A DNA stretch of 10,330 nucleotides, from positions 189,294 to 199,623 of the forward strand of contig MU631515.1 of the NCBI GenBank assembly GCA_026770615.1, given 5' to 3'. How positions within the stretch are numbered: position 1 is the stretch's first letter; each line of letters starts with the position of its first letter. Source of the DNA: Pavlovales sp. CCMP2436. Taxonomy: Eukaryota > Haptophyta > Pavlovophyceae > Pavlovales. Made by a program: the position numbers and the translations under genes. Below the pieces are notes generated by a model, which saw only the letters and a program-made list of their open reading frames with translations, had not been told where the DNA came from and ran no database searches. Of this stretch, positions 1 to 6,515 are shown in pieces.

Positions 1-29
1 ACCCCAACCCTCCCATCCCCCGGTATCAG

Positions 30-256
30 TGCCTCCCTCCCAACGTGCGCGCTACGCCTCAGTCGACTCAATCAACGCGGCGACGTGGGCGGGTTCCGCG
101 GCGCTCGGCGGGCTACTGATAGACAAATACGGGATGGTCGCAACCTTTTACGTGACTGCTTTCTTTTCGGCGCTTGCGCTCGTGCCGATCTGGACTGCGC
201 GACGGCTCGTGCCCGCCGAGACGCCCGACGCAGGGCCCGCGTTGTTGGTGGCTTGA
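30..256 (+). CDS. MFS transporter, C-terminal exon (partial at 5' end)
   Basis: Open frame ending at TGA 254-256. It encodes about 75 residues with the pattern SQRARY..VDSIN..TWAGSAALGG.LIDKYG, followed by the hydrophobic stretch VATFYVTAFFSALALVPIW. This matches the last part of plant/algal-type major facilitator superfamily transporters: a cytosolic VPxxxRxxW-like loop, a small-residue helix (about residues 14-30), a DKYG loop, a final helix (about 36-55) and a short hydrophilic tail. The protein would move a small solute across a membrane; the substrate cannot be told. No ATG is available. A pyrimidine(C)-rich stretch ending in CAG at 27-29 looks like a 3' splice site, so I start the exon at 30, with upstream exons outside the window. 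The frame is also open upstream to base 2, so the acceptor is a choice. A decayed copy of this 3' end lies at 3958-4111. Confidence 0.6.
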
Positions 257-755
257 CGACATTCTTAGTTTGTGAAAATATCTTAGCGCATAGACCTCGA
301 CCTCGAGTAGCCTTATTAAATAGTTATTGAGCAAACGCGGACATAAACGCACAGACAGTATCCCCGGACCCTTTTGGAGACACGCAGAACCGAGACGCTC
401 AACGACATCTCTCCAGTGGCGCCTTGCGCACATGCGCCCGCGCACAGGGATCATTCACACGTTAAACAAACCGGCCACGCTGTAACTCTTATTTTAATCT
501 TATTCTTGATAATTTTAGGCGGCTAGACCTCTGAGACGGATTTAAACCTATTTAATAGGCAAGGTACACGCTGTCGCTATTTCTCTCAAGTTCGTTCTCC
601 GGAGCTGAGTCTTGGAGGGTAGGGTCTCAAAAGGCAAAGAAAGAGCCCCACCCCATCAGAACCTCCTCAATAAGTAATTAAATATTACGAACGAAATCCA
701 TATTTTAATTAAAATAACATTCCCATTGAATAGGCAAATTTCAGGAGGTACCAAT
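257..755. other. Intergenic, AT-rich; MFS 3' flank
   Basis: I see no convincing gene on either strand. The first 30 bases after the MFS stop (to about 285) recur behind the degenerate MFS copy near 4111, so the duplication included 3' flank. The string AATAGGCAA(G/A) occurs twice (about 553 and 731) without obvious further structure. Confidence 0.5.
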
Positions 756-932
756 CTAGGCACGAGTCAGTGAGCGCTCTGGGAGGCATGGGGAGCGAGC
801 GACACCCTCGCGTATAGCCTCATGCGTGGCCGAGGTGCAGGTGATACCGGTCGTCGAGTCTCCGATGTCAAGCGGCCTCTCGGCGAGCGGCTCAGGCTCG
901 AGCGGCAGCAGCGTAGGGTCAGAGTCTGCCAT
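756..932 (-). CDS. Small acidic ORF or first exon, unknown function
   Basis: On the minus strand an ATG at 932-930, with G at +4, opens a 58-residue frame closed by TAG at 758-756. The N-terminus begins MADSDPTLLPLEPEPLAERP and is acidic, Leu/Pro/Glu-rich. Codons there are mostly G/C-ending (CTG, CTC, GAG, GAC, ACG), like the real genes in this window. The second half (after about residue 28) is less protein-like and contains a possible splice donor at GACCG|GTATCA. It could therefore be a first exon whose partner exons lie to the left, or a relic. The overlapping plus-strand frame (Ser/Gly-rich) is less convincing because it has no good ATG. No family is recognised. Confidence 0.3.
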   Translation of the reverse strand: MADSDPTLLPLEPEPLAERPLDIGDSTTGITCTSATHEAIREGVARSPCLPERSLTRA

Positions 933-1138
933 GCTGAAAATCCGTACTTTTCTTCAGAGAATTCACCAGGTCATAATAGGCCACCGGGAGATCGCATCGT
1001 CGATCTGATTGAATCCTGGCTATCCACATGTCGTGGCGTCCACGGCAATGTGTGGTGACCCTGGGTGTCCGAAGCGCGGTGCGTCGGCTACAGCGTGCCA
1101 AACGCAGCCTAAAACATAGGCAATATGCAACTAGGAAG

Positions 1139-1187
1139 CTCAGCCTCAAGCTCAAAATTCACTCTTCTTATTGCCCGCGATCCCCTG
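1139..1187 (-). repeat. Fragment of TIR element (MITE family, copy 1)
   Basis: The stretch contains a 20-base exact inverted match (1141-1160) to 2821-2840, then a near-match that ends GCGATCCCCTG followed by TA. This is one terminus plus subterminal sequence of the element that is complete at 2791-2944, in opposite orientation. The other terminus is missing. Confidence 0.65.
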
Positions 1188-1286
1188 TATGAGGGGTCTC
1201 GAGTAAAATATTTTTTTTAGTTATACTACTGTAACGATGCTGCATACAATTTTGAATATTATGTGTGTGTGCGCTCAGTAGTCAGA

Positions 1287-2644
1287 CTAGCGGTCTGGGC
1301 AGCCATTGGCCTCCAGCCACTCCACGATCGCCCTTCGCCTCGCCTTCCTCTCCGTCGCAGGAAGCCGCATGAATGGGCGGCGGCCTCGGAAATCCAGCTC
1401 CCAAAGAGGGTGGATCACTGCCACGTCTTCAGATTCGTCCTGCATCAGGTCGTGAGCATTCGCACGGTTAAGCGGGCCCCAAGGGTAGTCGTTGGCGCGT
1501 GCCCACTGCAGAACCGCGAGGTGGGCACCGCACTGCACCTCTGCAGATGAGCTCGTTGTTCCACGGGCAGCCGTGAGCTTGCATCCACTGCAGCACAGCC
1601 AGGGGGGCACCACTTGCTGCAACCGGGCACGCCTCTGCATCAAAAGGGCATCCATTGGCGTGCAGCCATGAGAGCACAGCGAGATGGCCAAAGCCAGCTG
1701 CTCCCAAGCAAGCTTCCGCGTCAAGAGGGCAGCCATTGTCATGCGCGAACTGTAACACATCCATGTGGCAACCACATGCTGCAGCCGCACAAATATCCTC
1801 GGGCGCATAAGGGCAGCCATTGGCATGCGCCCAAATTAGCGTGGCCAAATGGCCCCCAGCCGCTGCGTTGTGACATATGTCCTCGTTTTAAGGGCAGCCC
1901 CTAGCTCGCGCCAATTTTAAAACGTCCAAGTGGCTGCCACAAGCTGCAGCTCCGCAAGTCTGATAGTTCCAATCACACCCGTTGCTGCACGCCCAGGTCA
2001 GCATATCCATACGTCCTTGACCGGCTGAATACGTGCACACGAGCGCGTTCCATGGGCATCTATTGATGCGCGCCCATTGCAGCAAAGCAAAATGGCCACC
2101 TTCATGCCAAGCACGTGCGAAAGTCCCACGGGCAGCCTTGCGCGCGCGCAGCCATTGCAGCTCTGCGGTTTGCCCGCGTTTGGCCGTGCGTCGGCACATC
2201 ACCTCGGAGAACGGGAGGCCGCACGATGACGCCCACTTGAGCTTGCGCACCGACGACAGCGCCGAAAAGACGGCTGTCCTCGAGCACAAGCGCGGCCTCG
2301 TGCAGCTTGCGGCAGCAGAGCGACACCGCCAGTTCGTCGTCGGGCGGCAGCGCGATTACCATAATTGCGAGCAGCTCGGCGGGAAGCTCGTCAAGCCGCG
2401 GCGCGCGCGGGCGCAAGCGGACCACAGGTGCCGCCGACGGCCCAGCCCCGGCCGCGGGGGGCTCAGCGTCGCCGGCCGGCAGCTGCGCAGCGCGCTCGAT
2501 GCGCGCGAGGCTCTCGTCGATGCGCTCGACGCGCGCCTCGACGCCGCCGAGCCGCTCGGCAATTGATTCGAGCTGCGCGCGCACCTCAAGCAGCAGACTC
2601 GACTCGGTACCTCTGACTGCACGCCGCCCACCTGAGCAAACCAT
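1287..2644 (-). pseudogene. F-box / ankyrin-like repeat protein gene, frameshifted
   Basis: Reading leftward from ATG 2644-2642 (context ACCATGG): a coiled-coil segment (about residues 15-50, LLLEVRAQLESIAERLGG...), a Pro/Ala linker, then an F-box-like segment with LDELPAELLAIM and DDELAVSLCCRKLHEAAL (about 80-115). Nine or so repeats of 27 residues follow, with the core H(L)xVLxWARANGCPW (81-bp period). The last is ...VEWLEANGCPDR and a TAG at 1287. F-box proteins recruit substrates to SCF ubiquitin ligases; the repeats would bind the partner. This role is inferred from the family. The gene is broken. The frame changes near 2270, near 2145 (in a GCGCGCGCGC run), near 2115 and near 1545, and there is an in-frame TAA at 1890-1888 inside a repeat. 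Repeats continue directly across each break, so these are indels, not introns. Either a pseudogene or, less likely, assembly errors. Confidence 0.75.
2140..2149. repeat. (GC)5 run at a frameshift
   Basis: Short dinucleotide run inside the repeat region of the F-box/ankyrin-like gene. Frame continuity upstream and downstream differs by one GC unit (two extra bases or one missing), which fits replication slippage or a sequencing miscall. Confidence 0.6.
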
Positions 2645-2790
2645 GGTTTGTTATTTTGTTCTGGGCCTGCGCTCAGTCAGTCGGTCGTCTCGCCTGTCAC
2701 CCCCTCCCAATGACTGGAGCTTGGCTGGAGCCAGGTCTCGATCGGTTGCTACCGAAATTTTAAAACGTAAGTTAAAACCAGTTTACAGTA

Positions 2791-2944
2791 CATGGGATCG
2801 CGGGCAATAATAAGATGGGCGAATTTTGAGCTTGAGGCTGAACTTTTAAGTAAATTACACGCGAACAATGCTTAAATTTGTTTAAATTACATAACGAGGC
2901 TCAGCTTCTTAACGGTACGGCTTCTTATTGCCTGCGATCCCCTG
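2791..2944. mobile_element. MITE-like TIR element, complete copy (154 bp)
   Basis: Left end CATGGGATCGCGGGCAATAA and right end (inverted) CAGGGGATCGCAGGCAATAA form terminal inverted repeats with about two mismatches over 20 bases. Each end is flanked by TA (2789-2790 and 2945-2946). A TA target duplication with a CAGGGG-type terminus is typical of Tc1/mariner-derived non-autonomous elements. The interior is AT-rich, with no coding capacity. Two further copies exist at 1139-1187 and about 7238-7405. The superfamily call is inference. Confidence 0.65.
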
Positions 2945-2946
2945 TA

Positions 2947-3449
2947 CTCAACGCCTTGTGAATCCATTGCCAGCAACCGAGATTCACAAAGAACAGAGTC
3001 CTGGCTCCAACAGAAAGCCCGTGAGCAGGCGGCAAATTTGGGATTTTACGACAGTTGAGGTGGTCCAAGACTAACGCCAGGAAGGAAATTAGCAGTATTA
3101 TTCGCGACTTATGTATGGGGTCGATCGCAGGGCGTTAGTTTATTAGTTAGTATGACCCTTTTACACACCCACAAACGCCCTCGGCGTTGATGGAGGTGGC
3201 TTTCATGATATCTGCAGTGGGAGGTGGCGCTCAGCCCCCCTGAGCAGCAATCAGCCTTGATGAAGATGGCTAGACTGTGTGTGTGCTCGACTGGTAGCTA
3301 CACGACGACGCAGCCAACGATGCGCCGCCTGTCAGTGAGTGATATGGGAGAGATGCAAGACCCCCGTTTGATGCACCTGAATGCGATCCCCAAGTCCCGT
3401 GAGCAGGCTTGACGACACGTTGTAGCAGCGTGCCGTACATCGGATTTCA
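2947..3449. other. Intergenic, no gene supported
   Basis: Mixed composition. CCCGTGAGCAGGC occurs twice (about 3018 and 3396), and short imperfect TTGATGxAGxTGGCT units lie at about 3187 and 3258. Open frames here have no consistent codon pattern. Confidence 0.4.
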
Positions 3450-3743
3450 TCGGATCGAGCGCTGTGAGCATTGGACCTGGGATCCGCTGGCGGCTGGCTC
3501 CGATGGCTTCGGCGGTGGCGCAGGTGCTGCGCTCGCCTTGTCCTTCTTGCCGGTGCCCGCGGTCCTCGGCTTCACCTGGTGGCCGGAAAGCACGAGCGGC
3601 CTCTTCTGCTGCGCGTGCGAGTGGTGCTGCGAGTGCTGCTCTTGGCATGCCGCAAGTGCGGCAGCACAGATTGCTCTGTGCGGCGTTCCAGCACCCTGAA
3701 TCTCGGAAATTTGTGATTTAATTTTTTTGTCAGTGATTGCCCT
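3450..3743 (-). pseudogene. Coding-looking relic or internal/last exon, unknown
   Basis: On the minus strand the frame between TGA 3746-3744 and TGA 3449-3447 is open for about 98 codons and contains no ATG. Its second half reads KRPLVLSGHQVKPRTAGTGK, then a Lys/Ala/Pro-rich tail (APAPPPKPSEPAASGS). Codons are strongly G/C-ending (AAG for every Lys of the KKDK run, CTC, GTG, GGC), unlike the two other minus frames and the plus frames. The middle is rich in His and Gln (about 3620). A weak CAG acceptor precedes the GC-rich part near 3690. It may be a 3' exon or a remnant of a low-complexity protein. No domain is recognised. The upstream end runs into the dispersed repeat at 3745-3830. Confidence 0.25.
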
Positions 3744-3744
3744 T

Positions 3745-3830
3745 CAGCGGATACTGGAGGTACCTACTGGCACAGCGGATTCACTCCTCGGAGAAACGTC
3801 GTTATGAACCGACGATGACATAGCCTCGAG
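3745..3830 (-). repeat. Dispersed repeat C, copy 1
   Basis: Read on the minus strand from CTCGAG (3830-3825) this matches 9018 onward. It includes a 20-base exact match (3796-3815 against 9035-9054) and then AATCCGCTGTxCCAGxAGGT. Similarity fades near 3745, shortly before a run of seven A on the minus strand (3722-3728). Confidence 0.6.
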
Positions 3831-3932
3831 CGGAATAAAATAAAATAGCATGAAATCTATCAAATAAATGCGCAAGCTTGTACACATTATAAGAACATTG
3901 CAAATAATATATTTTTTGAACTTGATGGCTTA

Positions 3933-3950
3933 CCCCCCCCCCCCCCCCCC
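3933..3950 (+). repeat. Poly(C)18 tract
   Basis: Eighteen C in a row, then T and four C, then AG. It lies directly upstream of the degenerate MFS copy, at the place where a pyrimidine-rich splice acceptor would be. The length is probably variable. Confidence 0.85.
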
Positions 3951-3957
3951 TCCCCAG

Positions 3958-4111
3958 TTATATGTAATTTTATTTCGTTCACTTGCGCTCGTGATGATCT
4001 GGGCTGCGCGACAGCTCTTGCCCGCCGAGACGCCCGACGCAGGGGCCAAATTGTTGGCAGCTTGCCTGCATTCTGTCTTTCGTGGCCATCTTAGTTTGTG
4101 AAAATATCTTA
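3958..4111 (+). pseudogene. Degenerate copy of MFS transporter 3' end
   Basis: Similar to about 152-285 of the first gene. The translation LALVMIWAARQLLPAETPDA aligns with LALVPIWTARRLVPAETPDA, and the noncoding flank TTAGTTTGTGAAAATATCTTA is identical in both. The parental stop has changed (TGA to TGC) and about 20 bases are inserted after it. Sequence 5' of the last transmembrane helix is missing or unrecognisable. Because noncoding 3' flank is included and the copy has the same orientation, this is a truncated segmental duplication, not a functional gene. An open frame can be drawn through it from 3868, but its upstream half is translated low-complexity sequence. Confidence 0.75.
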
Positions 4112-4327
4112 TTGGGGTTGGTATAGAAACATTTAGTTAGTCATCTCAATTAGTTTCGATATCTGGTCGTCACCAATTCAGGCTTAACAACGGGCGGACC
4201 CTATCCACCTTGTCGAATTGCGTGAGAGCCACGCGAGTCACAGTGGGCGCGCACGATGCGTACAACTTTGTTTTATATACGTTATGTTTTACCCAATGAC
4301 TAACATATACATTCGCGCTGCCCGCTC

Positions 4328-4354
4328 GCGAGGCAGCCCGATGGGCTGCCTCGC
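4328..4354. other. Perfect 12-bp hairpin
   Basis: GCGAGGCAGCCC and GGGCTGCCTCGC are exact reverse complements separated by GAT. It is a very stable potential stem-loop at the left edge of the GC-rich island. Role unknown. Confidence 0.8.
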
Positions 4355-4394
4355 AAAGCTGTTGTACACACTGCTATTGGCCACCTCCATCACG

Positions 4395-4760
4395 GACGCT
4401 TCATCTACTACCTCATCCACCGCGCCTCCGCGCGGTTGCTCGCGCCATGCGCGCGCGAACAAGTTTACGGCATTCAAAACCCAAACCCGCCATCAAGTGA
4501 ACTCGCTCGTGCTCGACGTCTCGGCTCCTTCGGCTCCTTCTTCAACCAGTCCTTCCAACGCGCCCCCGCGCTGCGGCCCGAGCCCTGCACGCACAGACGA
4601 GTTCTCGACATTCAAAACCACATCGCTTCCCAGCGATACGTCACCGGTGGGATCACCAATGGACTCGCTTGCTCGCGCACTGTCGGGCGGCCCCGCGTTG
4701 CGCAGCGACTCCAGCGCTTTGTTTTCGGCTTCCTCATCATCCACCACTTCTACCAGCTCC
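4395..4760. repeat. GC-rich island with degenerate 140-bp tandem units
   Basis: Two units of about 82 bases align without gaps in codon register (about 4400-4481 and 4540-4620; period 140), each ending TTCAAAACC. The following ACTCGCTxG(T)GCTCG stretch recurs near 4500 and 4664. The plus frame reads ..SSTAPPRGCSRHARANKFTAFKT and ..SPSNAPPRCGPSPARTDEFSTFKT. The minus frame from about 4805 to 4493 is also open and acidic (VVDDEEAENKALESLRNAG), with VLNVENSSVRAG then, after TGA 4495-4493, VLNAVNLFARAW. I cannot decide which strand, if either, was coding; neither has a convincing start. Best treated as a relic of a repeat-containing gene. Confidence 0.4.
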
Positions 4761-4810
4761 CCACTTCGGCGTAGCGCGTAGGAGCCTGCGTCGGAGCGCT
4801 TAGATCAGCC

Positions 4811-5101
4811 TGACTTGAACTTGAAACGTACCGCCAGCCCGAACCCCCCTACATTAATATATTAGATGCATTTCGCCGAAAAAAAGAGTTACGTGTCGTC
4901 CAGCACATGACGAGTAGCGCACACTTCATGGCAACGGGTGCGCCCAACCCGCCTCGCCGCTTTGCGTAAGGATGCAAAGTCCCTTGGACGCACGATTATG
5001 CAGTTTCTTTGATGTTATTTGCCCAAAAACTAACTTATTATTTTATTTTTGAAGTATATGCAAAAAGCAAAAATTGTAATCATCTAGGTACACGAATTCA
5101 A
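4811..5101. other. Upstream region of HSF-like gene, no gene seen
   Basis: AT-rich, with short A runs. I find no clear heat-shock element: the nearest TTC/GAA pair (TTCGCCGAA near 4871) has the wrong spacing. No TATA box could be assigned with confidence. Confidence 0.4.
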
Positions 5102-5155
5102 ATGCACGTCGACGTCGAGACACAGCCTCCTCTCGGGAGCCCAACCCCACGATGA
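5102..5155 (+). promoter_or_regulatory. Candidate upstream ORF overlapping the HSF start
   Basis: ATG 5102 opens 17 codons ending in TGA 5153-5155, which overlaps the ATG at 5152 (ATGA arrangement). If the transcript starts upstream of 5102, this uORF would lower initiation at 5152 or couple it to re-initiation. The transcription start is unknown. Confidence 0.3.
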
Positions 5156-5898
5156 TTGCCCCGATTGAGGACGACTCGGCTGCCGAGCGCTCGTGCGACT
5201 CGCAGCCGCCGCACGCGCAGCAGGAGCAGAAATGCGCCTCGCTCTTCGTCCGCCAGCTCTACGCCGAGGTGACCAACGAGGCGGCGCCTAAGGCCAAGAC
5301 CATCCTCGCGTGGGACCACTCGGGGGAAGTGCTGATCGTCAAGGACTCGGAGGCGCTCGTCGACCACTTCCTCGCCACCACCTCGGTCGATCCAAACCTC
5401 GGCGCCTTCCTGCGCGTGCTGCACGATCTTGGCTTCGTGCGCCGCGGCCTCTTCTGCACGCACACCCACTTCCAGCGCGGCCGGCCGGAGCTGCTCCACC
5501 TCGTCCGCTCGCGCCGCCGCTGCAAATCACCATCGGCCGTTGCGCCGGCTCTGTCGCGCCAGATCTCATCGGCCTCGTTGGTGGTGGTGCCGCTCGTCGA
5601 GGGCAGCGCACTGACGGAGAAGCCGCCGCTCGACGACGGCACCGGCGTCATCGCCGTCACCGTCGACGAGATGCGCATCACCGCGATGTCGCTCTACTTG
5701 GTCATGCCGAATTCGGTGCGAGACCTCAACGCAGCTGTCGAAGAGATGGGTTACCGTGTCGTACCCGCCACAGACGGCTCTTCCGGATCGCAGTACAACA
5801 CTACACCGCCATTTGCTGTAGACCCCAGTTCTCACTTCGAGTCGCCCGACGCCGTGGACAGGATCTTTGACTGGCCGCGCGGGGCCATGTTTACATAA
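5152..5898 (+). CDS. Heat-shock-factor-type DNA-binding domain protein
   Basis: Single-exon 248-residue protein. Residues about 31-124 follow the HSF DNA-binding fold. LFVRQLYAEV fits helix 1. ILAWDHSGEVLIVKDSEAL fits the W-x-x-x-G-x-x-F strand region. NLGAFLRVLHDLGFVR fits the recognition helix (family pattern NFSSFVRQLNxYGFRK). FQRGRPELLHLVRSRRR fits the F-x-R-G-x-x-x-L-L-xx-I-x-R-R end. It should act in the nucleus as a sequence-specific DNA binder. The recognition helix is diverged (Q to V, N to H, K to R), so target choice may differ from classical HSF. No leucine-zipper trimerisation region is evident after the domain. The C-terminal half is unassigned, with VIAVTVDEMRITAMSLYLVM and a conserved end RIFDWPRGAMFT. 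The ATG at 5152 is the first in frame before the domain. AATAAA signals follow at 6153 and 6380. A truncated inverted copy is at 7983-8656. Confidence 0.7.
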   Translation: MIAPIEDDSAAERSCDSQPPHAQQEQKCASLFVRQLYAEVTNEAAPKAKTILAWDHSGEVLIVKDSEALVDHFLATTSVDPNLGAFLRVLHDLGFVRRGLFCTHTHFQRGRPELLHLVRSRRRCKSPSAVAPALSRQISSASLVVVPLVEGSALTEKPPLDDGTGVIAVTVDEMRITAMSLYLVMPNSVRDLNAAVEEMGYRVVPATDGSSGSQYNTTPPFAVDPSSHFESPDAVDRIFDWPRGAMFT

Positions 5899-6395
5899 TT
5901 GTTGCTGCACTTCCACCTGCCACATCCAGTGGCTCGCGCAGCCCCACCCCGTCACCCCGCATCATCACCTTCCGCTAAGGGTACATACAACAGACAGACA
6001 AGCTTTTCAGGCAGCACAATTTCGAATGAAGTCGTCGACCAGAGCTCGGCACGCACGGCACGGCGCGGGCCGCTGCTGCCGGTTCAAGTCGACGCGGCGT
6101 TGTAAAGAAGATTCCCAGGCAGCTTTGGCAGTCAGACCTTCAGCCATATGTAAATAAATACGTCCGTCCCCTGACAGGTCTCCACCGGATACAAGCGTTG
6201 AGAAACACTCGGATCAAGGGACCTTTGCAGAGCACACGAATACCGTCCCAACCGCTAAGGCTGATCATCAGACACACATCAATCGACGACTCTCTGACTG
6301 ACGCACTGACCGGCCGCTGCTGCCTCTCGCTCGTCTCAAAATGCGGCACGCCTGCGCACGTGCCGCACATGAACTTCAAAATAAATCTTATACTA
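5330..6395. repeat. Left arm of a 1.1-kb inverted duplication
   Basis: Matches 8656-7486 in reverse complement. From about 5766 to 6395 the two arms are almost identical: the stretch after the HSF stop shows only about two differences by eye. From 5330 to 5766 they differ at roughly one base in eight to ten. The distal end is sharp at 6395. The proximal end is inside the HSF gene, at about 5330. It contains about 560 bases beyond the HSF stop in which I see no gene, only mirrored open frames. Confidence 0.9.
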
Positions 6396-6400
6396 TGCTT

Positions 6401-6515
6401 GTCGACAATTTTTTTTTCATGTGTGAGACTACTAATTCCTGACCGGATTAAATGATCCAGACTCAGCGGCCAAAGCCGCGCGAAAGCGAAAATTAAAAAG
6501 CCAACGGTAACGCTA
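6401..6515 (-). repeat. Dispersed repeat B, copy 1
   Basis: Its reverse complement matches 9457-9567: TAGCGTTxCCGTTGG, CGCGCGGCTTTG, CCGCTGAGTC, GGATCAxTTAATCCGG and a terminal GTCGAC in the same order, with an extra dozen bases in this copy. It begins six bases after the left arm of the inverted duplication ends. Confidence 0.75.

Noticed and set aside
2033..2810. Long plus-strand frames across the F-box/ankyrin-like gene
   Set aside because: Their Arg/Ala/Ser-rich translations are antisense shadows of the GC-rich minus-strand gene, which has the recognisable F-box and 27-residue repeats.
4218..4781. 187-codon plus-strand Ser/Thr-rich frame
   Set aside because: Its first third crosses AT-rich sequence and the hairpin, and its composition is low-complexity. 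Neither strand can be preferred, so only the repeat is annotated.
5098..5681. Minus-strand and alternate plus frames over the HSF-like gene
   Set aside because: These are shadows of the GC-rich gene. Only the 5152 frame shows the HSF pattern and is kept in the inverted copy.
6076..6096. tRNA-like GGTTCAAGTC box
   Set aside because: The bases on each side do not form the required 5-bp T-stem, and no acceptor or anticodon arm can be placed.
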